From Rhodothermia bacterium (GTDB lineage: Bacteria > Bacteroidota > Rhodothermia > Rhodothermales > JAAAOL01): a DNA stretch of 64,000 nt. The DNA is taken from assembly GCA_030428385.1 (NCBI GenBank), contig JAUIDY010000007.1, forward strand, positions 1-64,000, given 5' to 3'. Each line of letters opens with the position of its first letter. Position 1 is the first letter of the stretch. This document shows positions 44,098 through 53,655 of the stretch, piece by piece. The notes under the pieces were generated by a model. The model had not been told where the DNA came from and searched no databases. It was given only the letters and a program-made list of their open reading frames with translations. The translations under genes were made by a program, and so were the position numbers.

Positions 44098-45354
44098 ATG
44101 TTAACCGCCCCCTGGAGGAGGCTGTCGCGCAGCGACTGGGGGTGTAAACAAGGTTGGCACACCCTCCGACTCCGATTTCATCAGAGCCACCTCCCTCACG
44201 GGAGGCGTTTTTCAGGGGTTTGGGTTTTTCTACTCTCCGTCATCCTCTTCGCTGGTTGCGCCTCCAGCGGCCTGCAACACGTCAACCTCGCCGATGACGA
44301 CGCCAATACGCTGACGAAGCGGCTGTTTGTAAACATGCAGGAGATCGCGCCGGAGACGGTGATGTTTGGGCACCACGATGCCCTCGCGTATGGCTACACG
44401 TGGCGCGGCGAGCCGGGGCGCTCGGACGTGATGGAGGTGACGGGGTCGTACCCGGCGGTGTATGGCTGGGACGCGAGTCGGCTGTTCCGGCGTGGTGCAC
44501 CGAGTGAGCGTGGGGCGGCGCAACTGCGGGAATGGATCCTCGAAGGCTACGCCCGCGGTGGCGTGGCGACGCTCTGCTGGCATAAGCCCAACCCCGTCAC
44601 CAACACCCACTCGTGGGATACCACCCGTGCTGTTTTTGCAATGTTGCCCGGTGGCACACACCACGACGCATACAAACAAAAGCTGGATTACCTCGCCGAT
44701 TTCCTGCACAGCCTCGAAGTGAAAGAAGGCTTCTGGATCTTTGGCAAAACGACGCGCGTGCCGGTCATTTTCCGCCCGTTCCACGAGCACACCGGAAGCT
44801 GGTTCTGGTGGGGCGAGCGGCATGCCACCATCGACGAGTTTGTGGGGCTGTGGCGCTTTACCGTGGAATACCTGCGCGACGTAAAAGGCGTGGACAACCT
44901 GCTCTACGCCTACTCCACCGACGTCTTCGACGCCAAAGAAGACTACCTCGAACGGTACCCCGGCGACGACTATATCGACATGCTGGCGTTTGACGACTAC
45001 CACAGCATCACCTCTGCCGAGCACCGCGACGTGCTGATGAACCGCCTGCGCATGGTGGTGGAGATGGCCGAGGAGCGGGGCAAGCTGTCGGCGCTCAGCG
45101 AGACGGGCGTCGAAGCCATTCCCGACTCGACGTGGTGGACCAACGTGCTGCTGCCCGGAATCAAGGCGGACTCGGTGGGCAAGCGGATCTCTTTTGTGCT
45201 GGTGTGGCGCAACGCCCATGGCGAGACGGACCGCCCGAACCACTTTTACGCGTCGTACCCCGGCCACCCCAGTGCGCCCGACTTCGTGAAATTCAAAGAG
45301 GACCCGTTTGTGCTTTTTGAAGATGAATTGCCCGATCTGTACCGCAAGCCGTGA
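44098..45354 (+). CDS. GH26 beta-mannanase lipoprotein (first copy), 5' end reshaped by a repeat
   Basis: 418 residues from the ATG at 44098. The GH26 TIM barrel has acid/base E (codon 44785-44787) in RPFHEHTGSWFWWG and nucleophile E (codon 45100-45102) in ALSETGVEAIP. A lipoprotein signal VWVFLLSVILFAGC precedes it, but no ATG, GTG or TTG stands close before that segment. The only nearby start, 44098, adds about 38 residues encoded by the dispersed repeat at 44104-44213. The true start is uncertain and the signal may be impaired. The enzyme would cut mannan internally or release mannobiose at the cell surface. A paralogue is at 46670. Confidence 0.85.
   Translation: MLTAPWRRLSRSDWGCKQGWHTLRLRFHQSHLPHGRRFSGVWVFLLSVILFAGCASSGLQHVNLADDDANTLTKRLFVNMQEIAPETVMFGHHDALAYGYTWRGEPGRSDVMEVTGSYPAVYGWDASRLFRRGAPSERGAAQLREWILEGYARGGVATLCWHKPNPVTNTHSWDTTRAVFAMLPGGTHHDAYKQKLDYLADFLHSLEVKEGFWIFGKTTRVPVIFRPFHEHTGSWFWWGERHATIDEFVGLWRFTVEYLRDVKGVDNLLYAYSTDVFDAKEDYLERYPGDDYIDMLAFDDYHSITSAEHRDVLMNRLRMVVEMAEERGKLSALSETGVEAIPDSTWWTNVLLPGIKADSVGKRISFVLVWRNAHGETDRPNHFYASYPGHPSAPDFVKFKEDPFVLFEDELPDLYRKP
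44104..44213. repeat. CACCTCCCTCA dispersed repeat, copy 2, inside the GH26 reading frame
   Basis: It reads CCCCCTGGAGGAGGCTGTCG, then GACTGGGGGTGTA, ACACCCTCCGACTCCGATTT and AGCCACCTCCCTCACGGGAG, ending just before the GH26 lipoprotein signal. Word order matches 17441-17571. The GH26 frame stays open through it. Confidence 0.6.
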
Positions 45355-45477
45355 TGAGAAGTCATGATGAGATCGACTTCCAGCATTTCCGCTTTCCTTC
45401 TTGATCCTCCCCCCAACCCCCTCCTTACTTCGTAAAGAGGGGGAGAAGCGACTTTCTGAAATTCCAAGTTTTCCTCC

Positions 45478-46488
45478 ATGCTAAAACGACAACCGAGCGC
45501 CACGCGCTACGACACCATGACCTACCGCCGCTGCGGCCGCAGCGGCCTGAAGCTCCCGGCAATCTCGCTGGGGTTGTGGCACAACTTCGGCGGCGTGGAC
45601 CGTCTGGCCGACGCCCGCGCCATGGTGTGGCACGCCTTTGATATCGGCATCACGCATTTCGACCTTGCCAACAACTACGGTCCGCCGCGTGGCTCCGCCG
45701 AGGCAACCCTCGGGCGCATCCTCGCCGACGACCTCGGCAGTTACCGCGACGAACTGATCATCTCGACCAAGGCGGGCTACGATATGTGGGAGGGGCCGTA
45801 TGGCGACTTCGGCTCGCGCAAGTACCTGCTTGCCAGCCTCGACCAGAGCCTGAAGCGGCTGGGGTTGGACTACGTCGATATTTATTACCACCACCGCCCC
45901 GACCCCGACACGCCGCTGGAAGAAACGATGGGCGCGCTGGATCAGGCGGTGCGGCAGGGCAAGGCGCTGTACGTTGGCATCTCGAACTACCCCGCCGACA
46001 AGACCCGCGAGGCGGCGCAGATCCTGCGGTCGCTGGGCACGCCGTGCCTCATCCATCAACCCAAATACAGTATGTTCGACCGCTGGGTGGAAGACGGTCT
46101 GCTGGACGCGCTGGACGACGAAGGCATCGGCGGGATTGTGTTTTCGCCGCTGGCGCAGGGCATGTTGACGAACAAATACCTCGGCGGTGGTATCCCCGAC
46201 GGCTCGCGGGCCAGCAAGGCGCACGGCTTTCTGCGGCCTGAGGCCCTGACGGATGCGCGGCTGGCTCAGATCCGTCAGCTTAATGACGTGGCGCAGGCGC
46301 GGGGCCAGACGCTGGCGCAGATGGCGCTCGCGTGGGTGCTGCGGCATCCGCAGATCACCTCGGCGCTGGTGGGCGCGAGCCGTGTGGCGCAGCTTGACGA
46401 CAACATCGCCGCCCTGAATGCGCCGCCGTTCAGCGACGAGGAGTTGCAGACGATTGAACAGATTCTTTCTGGAGATCTCGAAACATGA
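45478..46488 (+). CDS. aldo/keto reductase (YghZ/L-glyceraldehyde 3-phosphate reductase-like)
   Basis: 336 residues, TIM barrel. The catalytic tetrad is visible: Asp and Tyr in HFDLANNYGPP, Lys in LIISTKAGYDMW, His in YYHHRPDPDTP. NADPH-site motifs include GISNYPADKTREA and ALVGASRVAQLDDN. The GYDMWEGPYGDFGSRKYL segment is typical of the YghZ/GPR branch. It reduces aldehydes or sugars with NADPH in the cytoplasm; a role on mannose or mannose-derived aldehydes is only inferred from its place between two mannanase genes. Confidence 0.87.
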   Translation: MLKRQPSATRYDTMTYRRCGRSGLKLPAISLGLWHNFGGVDRLADARAMVWHAFDIGITHFDLANNYGPPRGSAEATLGRILADDLGSYRDELIISTKAGYDMWEGPYGDFGSRKYLLASLDQSLKRLGLDYVDIYYHHRPDPDTPLEETMGALDQAVRQGKALYVGISNYPADKTREAAQILRSLGTPCLIHQPKYSMFDRWVEDGLLDALDDEGIGGIVFSPLAQGMLTNKYLGGGIPDGSRASKAHGFLRPEALTDARLAQIRQLNDVAQARGQTLAQMALAWVLRHPQITSALVGASRVAQLDDNIAALNAPPFSDEELQTIEQILSGDLET

Positions 46489-46491
46489 ACC

Positions 46492-46653
46492 GTCATTTGC
46501 TGCGCGTCAAGTTGCATCCGTTCGGATGCGTCATTTGCCCTTACGGGCTGTCATTGGTTGTCTGCTACCAGCGATGCAAAATGACAACCAATGACGCAGG
46601 CGCCGCCTGCCAATGACATGGGCGTAGCCCGTAACTGACGCGCAGCCAATGAC
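46492..46653. repeat. dyad-symmetric multi-hairpin GTCATT/AATGAC element
   Basis: The outer arms, GTCATTTGCTGCGCGTCAAG (46492 on) and CTGACGCGCAGCCAATGAC (46635-46653), are near-complements. The inner arms GTCATTGGTTGTC (46550-46562) and GACAACCAATGAC (46583-46595) are exact complements. Between them stand four small hairpins: GCATCCG-TT-CGGATGC, CCC-TTAC-GGG, GCAGGC-GCC-GCCTGC and GGGC-GTA-GCCC, each separated by GTCATTTG or CCAATGAC. The whole could fold into a branched, cloverleaf-like structure as DNA or RNA. It fills the gap between the aldo-keto reductase and the second GH26 gene. Confidence 0.75.
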
Positions 46654-46669
46654 CATACCCTCCTTTTTT

Positions 46670-47845
46670 ATGCTTCATCCCCATAAACACCGAACCAACC
46701 TCGCTGGTATGCTGGCGGCGCTCGCGCTGCTGCTGTTCGTGAGCGCTTGCGCCGGTACGTCCAACCTCTATTCCGATGTGAACCTCGTTGACCCCAATGC
46801 CACCACCGAGACGAAGGCGCTGTATGCCAACTTGAAAGAGGTCTCGCAGACCCACGTGCTCTTCGGGCATCAGGATGATCTGGCGTATGGCGTGACGTGG
46901 CGTCGTGAGGCGGGACGCTCGGACGTGCATGACGTGACGGGCGCGTATCCAGCGGTCTACGGATGGGAACTGGGCGACCTCGAACACGGCGCGCTCGAAA
47001 ACCTCGATCAGGTCAACTTCGAGGAGATGAAGGGCTGGATCAAGGAAGGCTATAAGCGAGGAGGGGTCGTCACGCTGTCGTGGCACATGAACAACCCGGC
47101 GACAGGCGGCAACGCGTGGGACACCGGACGCGCCATCCAGGCGATCCTGCCCGGCGGCGAGAAACACGAGATGTACACCGAATGGCTCGACCGCTTCGCC
47201 GACTTTGTGGATGACCTCAAGGTCGGCTCGTTCCAATGGCTCGGCTTCGGGACGCATGTGCCGGTCATTTTCCGCCCGTTCCACGAGCACACCGGAAGCT
47301 GGTTCTGGTGGGGCGGGCGCAACGTCACGCCGGAAGAATATGTCGAGCTGTGGCGCTTTACCGTCGACTACCTGCGCGACGAAAAAGGCATCCGCAACCT
47401 CATCTACGCCTACTCCACCGACGTCTTCGATAGCGAGGAAGACTACCTGCGCTTCTATCCCGGCGACGAATATGTGGACATGCTGGGCTACGACGACTAC
47501 CACGCGCTCAGTTCAGATGAAACCGTGGCGACGATGACCAACCGCCTGCGCATGCTGGTGCAGATGGCCGAGGCCCGCGGCATGATCGCAGCGCTGACCG
47601 AGACCGGCAGCGAAGGCATTCCCTACGAAACGTGGTGGACCGACCGCCTGCTCAAAGCCATCACCGATGACCCGGTGGCGCGGCGTATTGCTTATGCGCT
47701 GGTGTGGCGCAACGGCAACCAAGAAACCCATCCGGGTCACCACTATGCACCGTATGCAGGCCATTCGAGCGCGCCCAACTTTATCGAATTCTATCAGGAC
47801 CCGTTTGTCTTATTTGGCGACGGATTGCCCGAACTCTACGACTGA
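46670..47845 (+). CDS. GH26 beta-mannanase lipoprotein (second copy)
   Basis: 391 residues from the ATG at 46670, which gives a normal lipoprotein signal (LAGMLAALALLLFVSAC). An ATG at 46649 belongs to the repeat's CAATGAC and is less likely. The GH26 barrel carries acid/base E (codon 47285-47287) in RPFHEHTGSWFWWG and nucleophile E in ALTETGSEGIP. It shares a 58-bp identical block (44758-44815 and 47258-47315) with the first GH26. It likely acts on mannan or mannooligosaccharides in the outer membrane or periplasm. Which copy is endo-acting cannot be told. Confidence 0.92.
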   Translation: MLHPHKHRTNLAGMLAALALLLFVSACAGTSNLYSDVNLVDPNATTETKALYANLKEVSQTHVLFGHQDDLAYGVTWRREAGRSDVHDVTGAYPAVYGWELGDLEHGALENLDQVNFEEMKGWIKEGYKRGGVVTLSWHMNNPATGGNAWDTGRAIQAILPGGEKHEMYTEWLDRFADFVDDLKVGSFQWLGFGTHVPVIFRPFHEHTGSWFWWGGRNVTPEEYVELWRFTVDYLRDEKGIRNLIYAYSTDVFDSEEDYLRFYPGDEYVDMLGYDDYHALSSDETVATMTNRLRMLVQMAEARGMIAALTETGSEGIPYETWWTDRLLKAITDDPVARRIAYALVWRNGNQETHPGHHYAPYAGHSSAPNFIEFYQDPFVLFGDGLPELYD

Positions 47846-47889
47846 GGCCATAGGCCCGCCTCCAGAGGGGAGTTAAGAAGCACGGCGAC

Positions 47890-49428
47890 ATGATTTTGCG
47901 GTCTTTGTCCATAGGATCTCTGCTTTTGCTGGTTCTTGCTGGTTGCCAGCACGACGTGGAAGAAGAAAAGGCGGAAGCCGCGACCGCCTTCCAGAACGTC
48001 GTGGTCATCATCGGCGATGACCATGCCGCCCACGCTGTAGGCGCCTATGGAAACCCGCACATCCGCACGCCCCATATCGACCGGATGGCGCAGCGTGGGG
48101 TGCGTTTTACGCAGGCGTATGCCAATGCGCCCCTGTGCAGCGCCTCGCGGCAGTCCATGCTCACGGGGCGCTATCCGCATGCTGCGGGCGTCACCCTGCT
48201 CCGTACCTCGTTCCCCGACGCGCAGGTGACCATTGCCGAGCACCTGAAGGACTATAACTTCCAGACCGGGGTGATCGGCAAGACCCATTTTAATAATGCC
48301 GGCAGCCACGGCTTCGATACCGTCATCGGTCGCGGTCAGTGGCAGGAAGCCCTGGAAGAGAATCCACCGGCTCCGTTGGCCGACAGCCTCGACACGTACG
48401 GGGCGTGGCGGCCTTTTGTGGACCCGGCGGCGGTGTGGCTCAATGCCGCGGCCAAACCGCTTCCCCTGCACGATGAAGACATGGAAGACACCTTTTATGC
48501 ACGGGCAGCAGCCGACTTTCTCGAAGCCAACCAGCAAAACCGCTTCCTCCTCTGGGTAGGCTTCCACAATCCCCACTCGCCGTTCAATTTTCCCGTCGAG
48601 TTTGAAGGGCGGTTTCAGCCGGAAGACATGACGGTACCCGAGGGCAGCCCCGAAGACGACCGATGGATCCCGCAGGTGTTCAAAAGCCTTACCGACGAAG
48701 AGAAGCGCGGCATCATGGCGGCCTACTACACGTCGGTGGAGCATATGGACAAAAACGTGGGGCTTATTCTCGATCAGGTCGACGCCTTGGGACTCGACGA
48801 CCGAACGCTGGTGATTTATGTAGGCGATCAAGGGTACCTGCTAGGCCATCACAAGCGGTTTGAGAAACACATGATGTGGGAGGAAGCGATTCGGTCCCCC
48901 TTGGTTGTGCAAGCGGCGGGGCAGTACGGCCAAGACCGGCGCAGCGATGTGTTCACCGAGTTCGTCGACCTGACGCCCACCATCCTCGATGCGCTGGCGG
49001 TGGACCCGCTGCCCTCAGCCCAAGGCCAAAGCCTCATGCCCGTGCTCACCGGGCAGATAGAGCAGCACAAAGAGCTGGTATTCTCCGAGTTTCTCGTGGA
49101 CAACAAAGCCATGGTGCGCAACGCGCAGTGGAAATACATCTTCACCACAGGCACCCGCGATTTGGGGCAGGGCTACGAGACCGGGCATCCACCGCCGGGC
49201 ATCACACACCGCTTGTACAACCTGGAGGCAGATCCGGGTGAGACCACGAACGTGGCAACGCGACCTGAAAACGAAGCGGTGCTGCTCGAACTACAACAGG
49301 CGATGGTGAACCTGTTTCGCAACACCGACCCCCGGGCCGGTGCTATCCCAGACAGCCTCACCCTGGAAGCGCAGTTGACGCGCTTTTGCATCCCTCCCGA
49401 TGAAGATGCGCAGATAGAAGCCCGGTAA
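47890..49428 (+). CDS. S1-family sulfatase, lipoprotein
   Basis: 512 residues. The lipobox LLLLVLAGC puts the acylated cysteine at C19. The active-site signature is C83 in PLCSASRQSMLTGRYPH, a C-x-A-x-R form of the usual C-x-P-x-R; C83 needs conversion to formylglycine. Metal ligands are visible in IIGDDHAAHAVGAYG and VGDQGYLLGHHKRF. It removes sulfate esters, probably from a glycan at the surface or in the periplasm. Its place among mannanases suggests a sulfated hemicellulose or algal mannan. No maturation enzyme is encoded in the window. Confidence 0.9.
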   Translation: MILRSLSIGSLLLLVLAGCQHDVEEEKAEAATAFQNVVVIIGDDHAAHAVGAYGNPHIRTPHIDRMAQRGVRFTQAYANAPLCSASRQSMLTGRYPHAAGVTLLRTSFPDAQVTIAEHLKDYNFQTGVIGKTHFNNAGSHGFDTVIGRGQWQEALEENPPAPLADSLDTYGAWRPFVDPAAVWLNAAAKPLPLHDEDMEDTFYARAAADFLEANQQNRFLLWVGFHNPHSPFNFPVEFEGRFQPEDMTVPEGSPEDDRWIPQVFKSLTDEEKRGIMAAYYTSVEHMDKNVGLILDQVDALGLDDRTLVIYVGDQGYLLGHHKRFEKHMMWEEAIRSPLVVQAAGQYGQDRRSDVFTEFVDLTPTILDALAVDPLPSAQGQSLMPVLTGQIEQHKELVFSEFLVDNKAMVRNAQWKYIFTTGTRDLGQGYETGHPPPGITHRLYNLEADPGETTNVATRPENEAVLLELQQAMVNLFRNTDPRAGAIPDSLTLEAQLTRFCIPPDEDAQIEAR

Positions 49429-49525
49429 CCATATTAGTACCGGCGCGTGCTGCTGTGTCGATGCGGCGGATCGCACCGGGATCAATCGAACGACCCCCAA
49501 CCATACGCAAACATAGAGCGAACCC

Positions 49526-52417
49526 ATGCAAGCGTTCTCGTCCTTTTCGCGTCTCTTTGTTGTCCTGCTGGCAGCACTTTTTGTTGTTGCGCCCTCGGTG
49601 GCCCAGGAGCGGCTGGACCGCGTGGCCTTTAACAACAGCGAACTGTTTCTGAGTGGCGGCAACGTCGCGTGGATCAACTTCGCGCGCGACATCGGCCCTG
49701 GCCCTACGAACCTGCCCGTGTTCAACGGCATGTTTGAGGAGTTGCACAACAACGGCGGCAACGCCATGCGCCTGTGGCTGCACACGACCGGCGCGGCGTC
49801 GCCCGAGTTCGACGGCTCCGAAGTGATCGGCCCCGGCGAGGGCACCATCGACGACCTGCGCGCCATCCTCGACGCAGCGTGGGAGCACGAGATCGGCATG
49901 ATCCTGTGCCTGTGGTCGTTCGATATGCTGCGCATCTCCAACGGCTCGCTCATCACCGACCGCGCCTACGACCTGCTCACCGACCCGACGATGACGCAGA
50001 CCTACATCGACAATGCGCTCATCCCGATGGTGGACGAACTGAAGGGCCACCCCGCCATCATCGCGTGGGAAATCTTCAACGAGCCCGAAGGCATGAGCAA
50101 CGAGCACGGCTGGAACTTCAACCGCCACGTGGCCATGAACGACATCCAGCGCTTCATCAACCTGACCGCAGGCGCGATCCACCGCACCGATCCCGAAGCG
50201 ACGGTCACGAACGGCTCCTGGGCCTTCATCGCTTCCAGCGACCGCACGCTGGGCAAACGCCCCGACGAGCCGCAACGCGCCGCCGACCTCTCTGCGGCCC
50301 AACTCGAAACCATCCGCGAAAGCCTCTCCACCAAATACCGCCACGACTTCACGCTCGACGACACCAAAGATTTCTACGACGCGCTGCACACCAGCCAGGG
50401 CAACTTCAATTACTACACCGACGCCCGCCTGATCGCGGCAGGCGGCGACCCCGACGGCTACCTCGACATCTACACCGTCCACTACTACGAATGGGCCGGG
50501 ACGAGCCTGTCGCCGTTCCACCACACCGCCGACGAATGGGGGCTCGATAAGCCGCTGGCGATGGCGGAGTTTTTTATGGGCGGCGGCGACGATGGCAACC
50601 CGGACCAGGCGTTCGGCATCCCGTGGCAGGACCTCTACACGACGCTGTATGATGGCGGGTATGCCGGGGCGCTCGCGTGGCAGTGGTTTAATTATCCTAC
50701 CAGCGCCGAAGGCGTCGTCAACTGGCCCCGCATTCTCGACAACACGCAGACGATCTGGGAATTGTACCCCGACGCTGTCGACATCGACCCCGGCCTGCGC
50801 ATTGGTTCGTTTACCGCCAATCCGCCCAATGTAGAAGAAGGCCAGAGCAGCGTACTTTCGTGGAGTACCTCCGGTGCCGTGACCGTCACGCTGGACGGCG
50901 CATCGGTGGATCTGGACGGCTCGATGGAGGTGTTTCCCACCGAAGAAACCACCTACACGCTCGTTGCCACCGACGAAAATGCCGAGAGCATCACCCGCGA
51001 AGTGACCGTCGGCGTGCTCGATCCCGACGAAGTCAACCGGGCGCTGGGTGGCCAGGCGGTTGCGTCCACCATCGAGACGTGTTGTGGCAGTCCGCTAAGT
51101 GCCGAACTCGCCTTCGACGGCGACATCAACACGCGCTGGAGCAGCGAGTGGCAGGACGGCTTCGCCGACGCGGATCCCGACGACGAATGGATCTACGTGG
51201 ACCTCGGCGAAGCGTATGCCATTAACCAGATCACGCTGCGGTGGGAAGTGGCCTATGGCTCGGGCTACAACATCGACGTGTCGTACGACGCGCAGTTTTG
51301 GACGACGGTGCATGAGGAGCGCAGCAGCAACGGCGCGACCGACGAAATCATCTTCGACACGCCCGTGAATGCCCGCTACGTGCGCATGTACGGCGTCGAG
51401 CGGGCCACCGAGTACGGCTATTCGCTCTGGGAAATGCAGGTTTTCGGGCTGGTATCTACATTGCGCCCACCGACTGTCGCCGTGACGGGGCCGCTGGATG
51501 GAAGCATCGTCGCACCGGGCAGCAGCCTCGTGCTCACCGCCGACGCCGCCGATGAAGACGGGGCGGTCGAAAACGTCGCGTTTTACGTAAATGGCGAAAT
51601 GATTGCGGAAGTCACCAATGCCCCGTTTGAAGTGGCGTGGTCCGACGTGCCCGAAGGGGCGCACACCATTTCCGCCGTTGTGACCGACAGCGACGGCATC
51701 ACCGTTGCGTCCTCGGTGTCCCACGTTTTCGCCACCTCCACCGAAAACTTCCAACGGTTCGAGGCCGAGGATGCGGTCTTTGAGGGCGATATTTTGTCGG
51801 AGAGCATGGTGACGGGGGCGACGGGCGGCAGCTACCTCTTCATGCGCGACAACGGCACCATCACCTTCGACGACGTGACCGTGAGCACCGCGGGCGACTA
51901 CCTCATCACCTTCCGGTATTACCTGCCGTTTGGCTTCAAGGCGCAATATCTCCTTGTGAACGGCGAACAGGTGGCCGAGGTGGGCTTCAACGAGCCGCAG
52001 GAGGTGTGGCAGGAGCGCGGCGTGCGCGTGCCGCTCCAGGCCGGAGCCAACACCATCGCCCTCGAAAAATTCTGGGGCTGGATGTATTTCGACAACATGG
52101 GCCTCGACGTGGAGGCGCTGAGCGTGGGCACCGACGATGACGTGACGCTGCCCGCCGACTTCGCGCTTGATCAGAATTATCCGAACCCGTTTAATCCCTC
52201 GACCACGATTTCCTATGCCATCCCCGAAGCCTCGCGGGTGCGGTTGGAAGTCTTCGATGTGATGGGCCGCCGCGTAGCAACGTTGGTGGACGGGCCGCTG
52301 CCCGCAGGCACCTACACCGCCCCTTTCGATGCCACTAACCTGGCGAGTGGCCTGTATTTCTACCGGCTGCAAGCGGGCGCTTTTGCCCAGACGCGCCGCA
52401 TGGTGCTCCTGCGGTGA
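49526..52417 (+). CDS. multidomain GH5-like mannanase with CBM32, Ig, CBM35-like and T9SS domains
   Basis: 963 residues with a signal peptide ending PSVAQ. The clan GH-A catalytic domain (about 28-420) has acid/base E186 in [10 protein letters not shown] and nucleophile E348 in [12 protein letters not shown]. Then follow a small beta domain (about 428-515), an F5/8 type C (CBM32) domain (about 520-650, [19 protein letters not shown]), an Ig-like Big domain (about 655-745), a CBM35-like domain (about 750-870, [12 protein letters not shown]) and a T9SS sorting domain ([18 protein letters not shown]). It would be displayed at the surface to bind and cut mannan. Confidence 0.88.
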   Translation: MQAFSSFSRLFVVLLAALFVVAPSVAQERLDRVAFNNSELFLSGGNVAWINFARDIGPGPTNLPVFNGMFEELHNNGGNAMRLWLHTTGAASPEFDGSEVIGPGEGTIDDLRAILDAAWEHEIGMILCLWSFDMLRISNGSLITDRAYDLLTDPTMTQTYIDNALIPMVDELKGHPAIIAWEIFNEPEGMSNEHGWNFNRHVAMNDIQRFINLTAGAIHRTDPEATVTNGSWAFIASSDRTLGKRPDEPQRAADLSAAQLETIRESLSTKYRHDFTLDDTKDFYDALHTSQGNFNYYTDARLIAAGGDPDGYLDIYTVHYYEWAGTSLSPFHHTADEWGLDKPLAMAEFFMGGGDDGNPDQAFGIPWQDLYTTLYDGGYAGALAWQWFNYPTSAEGVVNWPRILDNTQTIWELYPDAVDIDPGLRIGSFTANPPNVEEGQSSVLSWSTSGAVTVTLDGASVDLDGSMEVFPTEETTYTLVATDENAESITREVTVGVLDPDEVNRALGGQAVASTIETCCGSPLSAELAFDGDINTRWSSEWQDGFADADPDDEWIYVDLGEAYAINQITLRWEVAYGSGYNIDVSYDAQFWTTVHEERSSNGATDEIIFDTPVNARYVRMYGVERATEYGYSLWEMQVFGLVSTLRPPTVAVTGPLDGSIVAPGSSLVLTADAADEDGAVENVAFYVNGEMIAEVTNAPFEVAWSDVPEGAHTISAVVTDSDGITVASSVSHVFATSTENFQRFEAEDAVFEGDILSESMVTGATGGSYLFMRDNGTITFDDVTVSTAGDYLITFRYYLPFGFKAQYLLVNGEQVAEVGFNEPQEVWQERGVRVPLQAGANTIALEKFWGWMYFDNMGLDVEALSVGTDDDVTLPADFALDQNYPNPFNPSTTISYAIPEASRVRLEVFDVMGRRVATLVDGPLPAGTYTAPFDATNLASGLYFYRLQAGAFAQTRRMVLLR

Positions 52418-52437
52418 GGGCGTGGAAGGCAGAGAAC

Positions 52438-53592
52438 ATGTTTGCAAACGAGACGGAGCGCATGATGCAGGATCACGACGATTTTTTGGAGCAACCACCG
52501 CCCGTCACGGTGGAGCGCCTTGACCGCCGCCACTTTATGGTTAGGCTTGGTCAGACAACGGCTTTCATCATGGTGACGGGGGCGTCGGTGGGCACCCTGT
52601 TCGGGTGTCAGCGAGCACCTGCCCCCGTACCCACGATGCAACCGGGCGAAGGCGAGCGCTGGTCATCGCAAAACGCGCTGCCGAACGCCGATGCTGCAGT
52701 GCTGCCGGTGGAAGGCACACGGCCCGAACTGACGCCGCTGGAGGATCACTACCGGATGTTTAACTACCCGGACTTGCCGACCCACACCCTCGACGACTGG
52801 CAACTGAGCGTCGGGGGGCTCGTGGAGGAGCCGTTCGTGTGGACGCTGGACGCCATCATGCAGCCCGATCCGCTGCACGCCTTTGTCACCCTGACCTGTA
52901 TTTCCAACCCGGTCGGTGGTCCCTTGACCAGCACCACCCGCTGGACCGGCACCAGCTTGCAGCAGTTACTCCCCCAGTGGAACCTGAAGCCTGAGGCGAC
53001 GCACCTGAAAATCCACGGCGCGGACGGGTTTTATGAAGTGGTCGCGCTCGAAACGATTCGGGCCGACGAGCGCGTGATGCTCGTTTATGCGTGGGACGGC
53101 GTCCCGCTTCCCATGGACCACGGCTTCCCGCTCCGCATCTACATCCCCGATCGCTACGGCATGAAACAGCCCAAGTGGATCACCTCCATCGAGGCCACTG
53201 ACCACTGGGAAGCTGGTTTTTCGGTGGCAAAGACGTGGGACAAAGACGCCATCATGGAAACCACGTCCGTCATTGACACCGTCGTCATAGACAAGGCCAC
53301 GCCCGGGACGAACGCGTCGCTGCTGATCGGTGGCATCGCCCATGCCGGCGCCCGTGGGATTTCGAAGGTGGAGGTACAGGTCGATGGCGGCGACTGGGAA
53401 GAAGCGCAACTACGAATGCCGCTGTCGGAGTTGACGTGGGTGCTGTGGCGGTATGCCTGGCCGTTTCAGGAGGGTGCGCATACCATCGCCGTGCGTGCCT
53501 ACGATGGCAGGGGTCAGCCGCAAGAAGTTGAGCCGTCGCCGCCCTACCCCGATGGTGCCACCGGGATTCACCAGGTAACCGAAACGGTTTGA
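52438..53592 (+). CDS. sulfite oxidase-like molybdopterin oxidoreductase, Tat-exported
   Basis: 384 residues from the ATG at 52438. A GTG at 52414 overlapping the GH5 stop is the alternative. A Tat-type signal DRRHFMVRLGQTTAFIMV stands at about 30-47. The molybdopterin-binding fold (about 95-270) has the Mo-ligating Cys in VTLTCISNPVGGPL, and a Mo-co dimerisation domain follows (about 275-380). The family oxidises sulfite or acts on other substrates in the periplasm. It lies directly behind the GH5 gene and not far from a sulfatase, but no electron acceptor gene is nearby. The substrate is uncertain. Confidence 0.85.
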   Translation: MFANETERMMQDHDDFLEQPPPVTVERLDRRHFMVRLGQTTAFIMVTGASVGTLFGCQRAPAPVPTMQPGEGERWSSQNALPNADAAVLPVEGTRPELTPLEDHYRMFNYPDLPTHTLDDWQLSVGGLVEEPFVWTLDAIMQPDPLHAFVTLTCISNPVGGPLTSTTRWTGTSLQQLLPQWNLKPEATHLKIHGADGFYEVVALETIRADERVMLVYAWDGVPLPMDHGFPLRIYIPDRYGMKQPKWITSIEATDHWEAGFSVAKTWDKDAIMETTSVIDTVVIDKATPGTNASLLIGGIAHAGARGISKVEVQVDGGDWEEAQLRMPLSELTWVLWRYAWPFQEGAHTIAVRAYDGRGQPQEVEPSPPYPDGATGIHQVTETV

Positions 53593-53655
53593 ACCCTAGA
53601 GACGGACCTACCTGATAGACCTGTGATTTGCTGACCTGATAGACCTGCGACCAAC

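Noticed and set aside
46492-46653. CRISPR array or integron attC site
   Set aside because: Motifs are 7-8 bp, alternate in orientation and lack equal-length unique spacers; no cas or integrase gene is present. The dyad is treated as its own element.
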